A stretch of 29,661 nt of DNA. Origin: Lentimicrobiaceae bacterium (lineage in GTDB: Bacteria; Bacteroidota; Bacteroidia; Bacteroidales; WCHB1-69). Where the stretch lies: positions 1 to 29,661 of the forward strand of contig WQSU01000003.1 in NCBI GenBank assembly GCA_009787675.1, written 5' to 3'. A program made the position numbers and the translations under genes. Positions 24,953-29,661 of the stretch are shown piece after piece; position 1 is the stretch's first letter; each line of letters begins with the position of its first letter. The notes below the pieces were generated by a model, which saw only the letters and a program-made list of their open reading frames with translations, made no database searches and was not told the origin of the DNA.

Positions 24953-25791
24953 TACAGGGCAATAAATTTTAAACTTAAATCTAAACTTTTTATATGGTGG
25001 GTAAGTGCGCCGATGGAGATGTAATCTACTCCTGTTTGCGCGTATTCTTTAATGTTTTGCAGCGTAATTCCGCCCGACGCCTCGGTTTCATACTGTCCGT
25101 CAATCTGGCGCAAGGCTTCTTTGATGGCTTCGGGGGTGAAGTTGTCCAGCATAATTCTGTTTACTTTTCCGTGTTTTAGCACGCGCTGCACCTCCTCAAG
25201 GCTACGCGTTTCGATCTCGATTTTTAAGTCTAAATTGTTCTTTTTCAAGTAGTCGTGCGTGGCATCAATAGCTTTTTCGATGCCGCCGGCAAAGTCAATG
25301 TGGTTGTCTTTCAACATGATCATATCGTACAAACCAAATCGGTGATTTTCCGAGCCGCCGATTTTTACGGCGTATTTTTCAAGCGCCCTGAGGTTGGGGG
25401 TAGTTTTGCGCGTATCCAATATTTTGGTTTTCGTACCTTTCACGGCGTCGGCATATTGTTTTGAAACAGTGGCAATTCCGCTCATCCGCTGCAAGAAGTT
25501 CAGCACGGTACGTTCTGCTGTGAGCATGCTTCGGGCAGGACCTTCCAACTCAAACACAATATCACCCACAGCGATTTCATCGCCATCATTTTTGAAGCAT
25601 TGCATTGAAATAGAAGCATCTACTTGTCGCAGCACTTCTTTTGCCACCTCAATGCCGGCAATGATGCCTTTTTCTTTCGCCAGCAGTTTCATTTTTCCTT
25701 TGGCAGTTTCGGGAATAGCCGCCAGCGAGGAGTGGTCGCCGCTACCGATGTCTTCGGTGAGGGTTTGGGCAATTAGGGTGGGGAGGGTCAT
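24952..25791 (-). CDS. nadC: Nicotinate-nucleotide pyrophosphorylase (carboxylating)
   Basis: 279 residues. NadC converts quinolinate and PRPP to nicotinic acid mononucleotide in de novo NAD synthesis. Motifs: TEDIGSGDHSSLA at the start, GIIAGIEVAKEV, ERTVLNFLQRMSGIAT, DTRKTTPNLRALEKYAVKIG and NHRFGLYDMIMLKDNH (quinolinate and PRPP contacts), then IEIETRSLEE, MLDNFTPE and ASGGI. No nadA or nadB is adjacent in the window. It is the first gene of a nadC-yihY-pdxJ run, and the gap upstream is a repeat array. Confidence 0.97.
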   Translation of the reverse strand: MTLPTLIAQTLTEDIGSGDHSSLAAIPETAKGKMKLLAKEKGIIAGIEVAKEVLRQVDASISMQCFKNDGDEIAVGDIVFELEGPARSMLTAERTVLNFLQRMSGIATVSKQYADAVKGTKTKILDTRKTTPNLRALEKYAVKIGGSENHRFGLYDMIMLKDNHIDFAGGIEKAIDATHDYLKKNNLDLKIEIETRSLEEVQRVLKHGKVNRIMLDNFTPEAIKEALRQIDGQYETEASGGITLQNIKEYAQTGVDYISIGALTHHIKSLDLSLKFIAL

Positions 25792-25801
25792 GTTGGGTTC
25801 G

Positions 25802-25881
25802 GGTGTAAAGGTGTAAAGGTGGATAGGTGTAAGGGTGGATAGGTGGATAGGTGTAAAGGTGGATAGGTGTAAGGGTGTAAT
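25802..25881. repeat. Ten tandem octamers upstream of nadC
   Basis: Ten contiguous 8-nt units: GGTGTAAA, GGTGGATA, GGTGTAAG and GGTGTAAT variants in mixed order, starting 11 bp upstream of the nadC ATG. The same units, and the same terminal sequence GGGTGTAATTCTTT, occur at 15554-15586 upstream of lolD. Confidence 0.92.
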
Positions 25882-25909
25882 TCTTTCGTGCCTTATTCAT
25901 TATTGGTTT

Positions 25910-25933
25910 TCTCATCATCTCATCATCTCATTA
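25910..25933. repeat. Three tandem octamers across a stop codon
   Basis: TCTCATCA twice, then TCTCATTA. The minus-strand lipoprotein gene ends inside this array: its last residues, NNEMMR, and its TGA stop are repeat-encoded. Confidence 0.75.
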
Positions 25934-26427
25934 TTCCTAATCACCACAATCTCCTCCACATTACTATGATTCAGTTTTCTGTCCACGATATAGAATTTCA
26001 ATTGAATAGTATCGAAAGGGGTTTTAATACGGTATGGCGTCAGTTTAAGAAAGATATCTCCATTTATAGATTCTTCGGGTAAAGAAGACAAGCGGGGAAA
26101 TCGCGCATGAAGGTTGAAAGGGGTTAGCCCAATGTTAGTTTCAGTGGAATCAATTTTTATAAAAACTCCATTTTGTTTTTCATAATAATCGCAAAAAAAA
26201 TTGTAAAAATAGATAGAAGAGTTATCGAAGGGGGGGTACGTATCATTACGATCTAATCCGAGATCGCCGTCCCCATCCTGAAAATACAAAGTAAGAAGCC
26301 CAGCAGTTTGAGAGAGTTGCTCAAAGCTAATAAACTTAATTTCAGGGATTTCAGAATATTGTACAGGTCGTTTGCAAGCGCAAAAACAAATACAGGTTGC
26401 GATTACGAAAGAGGTAATTTTTTTCAT
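25915..26427 (-). CDS. Small lipoprotein of unknown function
   Basis: 170 residues from the ATG at 26427 (13 residues shorter than the maximal frame, so that the signal peptide starts with MKKITSF). The lipobox region is ATCICFCACKRP, with Cys18 followed by Lys as the likely acylated residue. The body has LTLYFQDGDGDLGLD, a calcium-binding-like acidic loop, and SSIYFYNFFCDYYEKQ, then beta-rich sequence; this organisation recalls small Bacteroidota lipoproteins with a DGDGDLG motif. The C-terminus is written by a micro-repeat. A TATATTTG element lies only 5 bp upstream of the ATG. Confidence 0.8.
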   Translation of the reverse strand: MKKITSFVIATCICFCACKRPVQYSEIPEIKFISFEQLSQTAGLLTLYFQDGDGDLGLDRNDTYPPFDNSSIYFYNFFCDYYEKQNGVFIKIDSTETNIGLTPFNLHARFPRLSSLPEESINGDIFLKLTPYRIKTPFDTIQLKFYIVDRKLNHSNVEEIVVIRNNEMMR

Positions 26428-26431
26428 GCGG

Positions 26432-26439
26432 CAAATATA
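26432..26439 (-). promoter_or_regulatory. -7-like element directly upstream of the lipoprotein ATG
   Basis: On the minus strand TATATTTG matches TAnnTTTG exactly, but it ends 4 bases before the ATG, so a transcript from it would be almost or fully leaderless. It may instead be chance in an AT-rich gap. Confidence 0.35.
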
Positions 26440-26466
26440 ATATTTAGCTGCATAAAAAAACAGCAA

Positions 26467-26601
26467 TTATTCTTCTAATCCTAAAAATTTTCTACCTTTT
26501 TTTGTTTTAATGCAGATGAAAAAAAACAGGGCGAAAAGATAGAGAAATCCAAAACCGAGTATACCAGCTGCGGGGTCTGCATAATGTGATAAAGTTTCCA
26601 T
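26467..26601 (-). CDS. 44-residue membrane protein
   Basis: Reads METLSHYADPAAGILGF at the start, then one strongly hydrophobic helix (FGFLYLFALFFFICI, residues about 17-31) and a basic tail KTKKGRKFLGLEE. The ATG follows the stop of the upstream gene by one base (TAA, A, ATG), and the stop precedes the lipoprotein ATG by 39 bp. The positive-inside pattern, the tight coupling and the lack of any other gene here support a real small protein. No function can be assigned. Confidence 0.6.
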   Translation of the reverse strand: METLSHYADPAAGILGFGFLYLFALFFFICIKTKKGRKFLGLEE

Positions 26602-26602
26602 T

Positions 26603-26851
26603 TTATTTTATTTTGGTTAATGCTATTCCTAATATTACAAATATAACTACCGAAATTCCACTAAAAAAAATTGACCAAAACACACTTTCTATCAAAACTA
26701 ATAATGTTGAAAAAAAGATGCCTGCAAGAGCATATTTTGCAACATCTAGAAAAAAATCACTCAACTTGTGCTTTATTTCATTCTGCTCTGTGTTTTTGGT
26801 TTTTTCTTTATTTGTCTGAATTTCAATATGTAAGATATTTTGTGGCTTCAT
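26603..26851 (-). CDS. Small two-helix membrane protein (possibly DUF6722-like)
   Basis: 82 residues from ATG 26851; the longer frame would start upstream of the promoter's predicted transcription start and is rejected. A hydrophilic Lys/Glu/Asn-rich N-terminus is followed by DFFLDVAKYALAGIFFSTLL and two membrane helices (about 45-62 and 63-80), ending LTKIK. The FFLDxAKYxxxGxxxS pattern reminds me of DUF6722 small membrane proteins of Bacteroidota, a recollection I cannot test here. It forms a two-gene unit with the 44-residue protein. Confidence 0.65.
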   Translation of the reverse strand: MKPQNILHIEIQTNKEKTKNTEQNEIKHKLSDFFLDVAKYALAGIFFSTLLVLIESVFWSIFFSGISVVIFVILGIALTKIK

Positions 26852-26890
26852 AGTAATGATTGAGTTTGGTGAGTGAAAAAGAGTGCGGCG

Positions 26891-26919
26891 AATATACAAC
26901 CAAAAAAATGTTTTGTCAA
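26891..26919 (-). promoter_or_regulatory. Promoter of the small-membrane-protein unit
   Basis: On the minus strand TTGACA (26919-26914), 17 nt, TATATT (26896-26891), overlapping TATATTCG, which fits the Bacteroidota -7 with one mismatch. Predicted transcription would begin near 26884, 33 nt before the ATG at 26851. Confidence 0.6.
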
Positions 26920-26955
26920 GGGGTGGCAGAAAAAAAATTAGGGCAGGCTCCAATT

Positions 26956-26988
26956 TTTGTGTGATATTTAACTTTTCCTATATTTTCG
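26956..26988 (+). promoter_or_regulatory. Promoter upstream of the structured leader and double-HTH gene
   Basis: TTTG at 26956-26959, 21 nt, TATTTTCG at 26981-26988 (one mismatch to TAnnTTTG). Transcription would start near 26995 and give a leader of about 240 nt before the ATG at 27235. Confidence 0.5.
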
Positions 26989-27076
26989 CACTCAATTATT
27001 AATCAATAAATAATGATTTTATGACTTAAAATTGAATATTAATAACTGATAGAAAAGCGCTTGCTTTTTTTATCCT

Positions 27077-27190
27077 GTATTCGAAAACTACCATATCTAT
27101 AGAATGCAACAGGAGTAAAAAGTGGAACCGCCGTGCGCCGGCGTGAAAACTTCATCTTGTTGCATGGGTATGTGGTAGTACCTCGAATAC
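27077..27190 (+). ncRNA. Nested 114-nt inverted repeat, candidate structured leader RNA
   Basis: Four stems nest inside one another: GTATTCGA (27077-27084) with TCGAATAC (27183-27190); CTACCATA (27088-27095) with TATGTGGTAG (27169-27178), 8 bp with a 2-nt bulge; ATGCAACA (27104-27111) with TGTTGCAT (27158-27165); and CGCCG (27129-27133) with CGGCG (27139-27143), closing a 5-nt loop. A further AAGT/ACTT pair lies between stems three and four. In all 29 bp are paired in order. It lies 45 nt upstream of the double-HTH gene. It could be a regulatory leader, an independent small RNA, or a DNA-level element such as the end of a mobile unit. It matches no riboswitch that I recognise, and it does not fit the attC core (RYYYAAC). 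Confidence 0.55.
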
Positions 27191-27234
27191 TGATAATGTA
27201 AGTTCTCACGCTTTTTTATTGCGAAAAAAATGCA

Positions 27235-27852
27235 ATGAAAAATAACGATTTTTTGAAAAATTTGCATATTGGAAAAATGGTCTGTGAAATTGCGCACCAA
27301 AAAGAAGTTTCTTCTAAAAAAATAGCCGAAACAATCTTACGGTACGAACGAAACAGCCATAAAATATTTCAACTCCATGATATGGATGTTGAAGATATTG
27401 TACATATCTCTTACCTGTTAGAATACAATATACTTGAAGATATCTCTAAAAACTATTTATCCCAGCTTCCATATAAAAAAAATATTTGGAATCATAATGC
27501 CCATATTATTGAATATGATGTGGAAAAAAATTTTTTTCAAATCTTGAACCATGACAACAGCTGTTTTTTTTTAAAGCACGTTCAACTTGGTGAGCATATT
27601 AAAAGTGTAGCTGAAACAAACGGGTGGAATGAACATGGTTTGGCAAAAAAATTAAACTGTTCTCAAAGCTATATCAGTTATCTATTTCACCAAAAGAGTT
27701 TAAAAATTAAGCATTTAATTTGGATTTCTATTGCATTGAACCATAATTTTATTGCAGCACAATATCTTGTTCACATGTTTAATTTTTCACTTTCAATACT
27801 CCAATATTATACCTTTACAGAAAATATATTACAAATAAAGATTATTAAATAA
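27235..27852 (+). CDS. Regulator with two HTH domains
   Basis: 205 residues. Two copies of the same XRE/HTH-like domain: residues 10-72 (LHIGKMVCEIAHQKEVSSKKIAETI, HDMDVEDIVHISYLLEYN) and 116-178 (VQLGEHIKSVAETNGWNEHG, LAKKLNCSQSYISYLFHQKS, LKIKHLIWISIALNHNF). Each has the LG..I..V...........LA..L..S...I..LF....L....L..IS.ALN.NF spacing of small XRE-like regulators common in Bacteroidota. The first copy has diverged from the consensus (ILRYERNSHKIFQ in the recognition helix). Very AT-rich, unlike ppdK or pdxJ, which suggests a separate origin. The ATG at 27235 is the only reasonable start because the ATG at 27230 is closed by a stop after two codons. Confidence 0.75.
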   Translation: MKNNDFLKNLHIGKMVCEIAHQKEVSSKKIAETILRYERNSHKIFQLHDMDVEDIVHISYLLEYNILEDISKNYLSQLPYKKNIWNHNAHIIEYDVEKNFFQILNHDNSCFFLKHVQLGEHIKSVAETNGWNEHGLAKKLNCSQSYISYLFHQKSLKIKHLIWISIALNHNFIAAQYLVHMFNFSLSILQYYTFTENILQIKIIK

Positions 27853-28046
27853 ATAATTAACCCTTTTTTATATAATTAATAATTTACAATAAGAAAAAAA
27901 TGCCAATTTTGATTGTAAAAATATTAATAAAATTACGGATATTTATATTTAATGAACCCAAGGTTATCCAATGATGCCTGTAACATATTGTGAATAAGCA
28001 TATCTGTTTTTTTTAATTATCAAAATAATTACTGAAATTAGCAATT

Positions 28047-28074
28047 TTTGCAAGAGAAAATAAAATTTACTTTG
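28047..28074 (+). promoter_or_regulatory. Promoter of the Cys-rich lipoprotein gene
   Basis: TTTG at 28047-28050 and, 17 nt later, TACTTTG at 28068-28074, followed by CGGC. The spacing is slightly shorter than the consensus. The element decides the start: an upstream in-frame ATG at 28048 would overlap the promoter, so ATG 28102 is used. The preceding 250 bp after the double-HTH gene is AT-rich, and I see nothing else in it. Confidence 0.5.
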
Positions 28075-28101
28075 CGGCATGTTAAACCAAAAAAAATCAA
28101 T

Positions 28102-29301
28102 ATGAAAAAGAATCTATTAAATTTTAGTGTTAAGACCATTGTAGTAATGGCAATTTTAATCATCTTTACTATGTGTAAAAGAGAAACAGATTGTAGTACT
28201 TGTGTACCACGACTTCCAGATGTTACTGCGCAAATTAGTTTTAATTTAATGGGAGAAATAATTAATTCTGATTTCAATATTAATAAAGGTAAGGTAGGCG
28301 AAAATAATAGAGAAGGTGCTTGGCGTACACCTGATGACAAACTATTTCAATTTGTTAAAAAATATAGCATTAACAACAACATCCCTATTGATAACCACAT
28401 ATTTACATTTGTACTATATTATGATACTCTTATTACATCATTGCTCAATGTGACAGATGAACATATCAAAGGAATTAGTTACTTTAGGATAGAGGGAAGA
28501 AGGTTGATGCATCATCTATTTGTCAAAAATGGAAAATCAGAATTTCAGGAAATAGAAAATGTTAGGGTAGCAGTACCATACGTATCCCCTGTTCATATCG
28601 ATTTTTATCTTGATAATTATGTTTTTACCGATTCTGAAAATAAAAATAACAAATCAGATTTTCTTATCATGAGTAGTTTTATGAAGGAAGTAGAGAAAAA
28701 CATAAAAAAATACCGAACAAACCCCAATCGATTTGAAATAATACAAACTGTTGCAAGTACAAGACAACCATCAGGTAATGGACATTGTGCAAATAACTAT
28801 CAGTGTCCTCCTGGTGGAGACCGATCTTGTGGGTATAGTTCAGCGGGGAGTGCCTGCGGTAGTGATATCTGTAGCGTTGCAGAAGCAGACAATACATTAA
28901 CAGTTGCACAAAAGATTGAGCGTACATTTATTAACATAGATTTAATGCATACTTTTAGAGACGTTTTTTTATATAATTCAACAAAAGGAGAAACTTACGT
29001 TGATGATTATTATTATTTAAGCGGTGAATATGAGGGAAAAATAGGTTTATCTCTAGCCGTACAAACCGCTTTGTTTTTTAGAAAATTTAATCCTGTTATG
29101 GAAGCCTGTGTAAATCCCAATGGGCGCCAATCGGAAATAATGTTTGATCAAACACTAATACAATCTCTTTTAGAGTTGCTTGATGAATATGAAGCTATCA
29201 CTACAAGTAGAGAGGGAAAAGCGATACTGACTTCAGTGAAGGCGGATGTTAATCGATTTAATGGTAAAACATTACAGGAACTTCTTGCCATGTTTCAATA
29301 A
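28102..29301 (+). CDS. Cys-rich lipoprotein of unknown function
   Basis: 399 residues. The signal sequence has a long hydrophobic stretch (VVMAILIIFTMC) and Cys25 followed by Lys, a Bacteroidota-type lipoprotein start, with further Cys at 31 and 34 (CKRETDCSTC). The middle is mixed alpha/beta without recognisable motifs. A compact Cys/Gly segment at residues 229-257 has Cys at 229, 235, 243, 252 and 257 (NYQCPPGGDRSCGYSS, then ACGSDIC), spaced like a metal site or disulfide knot. The C-terminal 140 residues are helical. AT-rich. It lies 28 bp before uppS but has its own promoter. I do not recognise the family. Confidence 0.75.
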   Translation: MKKNLLNFSVKTIVVMAILIIFTMCKRETDCSTCVPRLPDVTAQISFNLMGEIINSDFNINKGKVGENNREGAWRTPDDKLFQFVKKYSINNNIPIDNHIFTFVLYYDTLITSLLNVTDEHIKGISYFRIEGRRLMHHLFVKNGKSEFQEIENVRVAVPYVSPVHIDFYLDNYVFTDSENKNNKSDFLIMSSFMKEVEKNIKKYRTNPNRFEIIQTVASTRQPSGNGHCANNYQCPPGGDRSCGYSSAGSACGSDICSVAEADNTLTVAQKIERTFINIDLMHTFRDVFLYNSTKGETYVDDYYYLSGEYEGKIGLSLAVQTALFFRKFNPVMEACVNPNGRQSEIMFDQTLIQSLLELLDEYEAITTSREGKAILTSVKADVNRFNGKTLQELLAMFQ

Positions 29302-29329
29302 AGTTATCATTTTTAAAAAAAAAGTCTCA

Positions 29330-29661
29330 ATGCTTTCATTGATAGATAAAACCAACCTTCCCATCCATATTGCCATCATTATGGATGGGAATGGACGTTG
29401 GGCAACAGCACAAGGTAAAGAACGCATATTCGGGCATTCATGCGGCGTACAAGCCGTGAGGAACGCTATTGAAGGCGCTAATGAAGCAGGAATAAAATAT
29501 TTAACACTTTACACTTTTTCTACTGAAAATTGGAATAGAACGCAAGAGGAAGTAAATGCATTGATTTACATCATAGTATGCGCTCTCAATACCGAATTGT
29601 CAAATCTCATGGAAAAAAACGTAAGGCTAATGACTATTGGAAATTTGAACACTATGCCTGT
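29330..29661 (+). CDS. uppS: Isoprenyl transferase (undecaprenyl diphosphate synthase), 3'-truncated by the window
   Basis: 110 codons are visible before the window ends; no stop is reached. The cis-prenyltransferase signature IAIIMDGNGRWA carries the catalytic Asp19 and Asn21-Arg23, then FGHSCGVQAVR with His36 (diphosphate binding) and LTLYTFSTENWNR. The enzyme builds the C55 lipid carrier for peptidoglycan and surface glycans, including the substrate of the sugar transferase at 11.5-13 kb. In Bacteroidota it is usually followed by bamA, which would lie just outside. The region after NWNR (ALIYIIVCALNTEL) is more divergent than usual. Confidence 0.93.
   Translation, partial: MLSLIDKTNLPIHIAIIMDGNGRWATAQGKERIFGHSCGVQAVRNAIEGANEAGIKYLTLYTFSTENWNRTQEEVNALIYIIVCALNTELSNLMEKNVRLMTIGNLNTMP

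Larger units (their letters stand above)
26852..27234. other. 383-bp divergent intergenic region
   Basis: No gene is visible. It contains two divergent promoters (26891-26919 on minus; 26956-26988 on plus) and, between the plus promoter and the double-HTH gene, the 114-nt nested inverted repeat at 27077-27190. Sequence outside these elements is AT-rich. Confidence 0.7.

Noticed and set aside
27104..27165. Integron attC-like site
   Set aside because: The stem ATGCAACA/TGTTGCAT has a G in a position where the attC core RYYYAAC needs a pyrimidine, and there is no cassette array or integrase.
1..29661. CRISPR array or reverse-transcriptase retroelement
   Set aside because: No 25-40-nt repeats with regular spacers, no cas genes, and no reverse transcriptase are visible; the only tandem repeats are 7-8-nt units, and the four-helix protein has no RT neighbour.

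Overview
The window looks chromosomal and comes from a member of the Bacteroidota; class and genus cannot be fixed from the sequence alone. The reasons are: a carboxypeptidase-regulatory/plug/beta-barrel TonB-type receptor; several lipoproteins whose lipobox Cys is followed by Lys; promoters that resemble the Bacteroidota consensus (TTTG, about 19 to 21 nt, TAnnTTTG); start codons without a Shine-Dalgarno sequence; LolD, PPDK, PdxJ and UppS of Bacteroidota type; and a C-terminal (L)PNVPSA...GEMN domain typical of secreted proteins in this phylum.

Layout. 1-4.5 kb (+): end of a secreted protein, a secreted protein made of two homologous halves, a short and apparently truncated C39-like cysteine peptidase, then an outer-membrane receptor. 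4.6-5.4 kb: REP-like hairpins and a Uma2 nuclease (-). 5.5-8.3 kb: pyruvate phosphate dikinase (+), converging on a GT39-type membrane glycosyltransferase (-) with a 17-bp hairpin between them. 9.8-10.8 kb: a transposase remnant, a DUF2461 gene (-) and tRNA-Leu(UAG) (+). 10.8-17.0 kb (-): a seven-gene co-directional run: MerR regulator, DegT aminotransferase, LolD ATPase, Gfo/Idh oxidoreductase, lipoprotein, polyprenyl-phosphate sugar transferase, RsmE. This looks like surface-sugar synthesis plus lipoprotein export. 17.1-23.1 kb (-): lemA and a DUF2207 gene, normally neighbours, are separated by four genes: a candidate restriction-type nuclease, a PD-(D/E)XK protein, a 23S-intervening-sequence four-helix protein and a Dam-class DNA methylase. 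23.2-25.8 kb (-): pdxJ, a YihY/BrkB membrane protein and nadC. 25.9-26.9 kb (-): a small lipoprotein and two tiny membrane proteins, one of only 44 residues. 26.9-27.9 kb (+): a divergent promoter region with a 114-nt nested inverted repeat, followed by a regulator with two HTH domains. 28.1 kb to the end (+): a Cys-rich lipoprotein, then uppS running off the edge.

A second theme cuts across the genes. Arrays of 7- or 8-nt tandem units sit at gene boundaries: in two signal-peptide coding stretches, across stop codons, and upstream of lolD and nadC. The parts most worth following are the nuclease/methylase cassette inside the lemA-DUF2207 pair, the structured leader of the double-HTH gene with its divergent small-membrane-protein operon, and the micro-repeat arrays.
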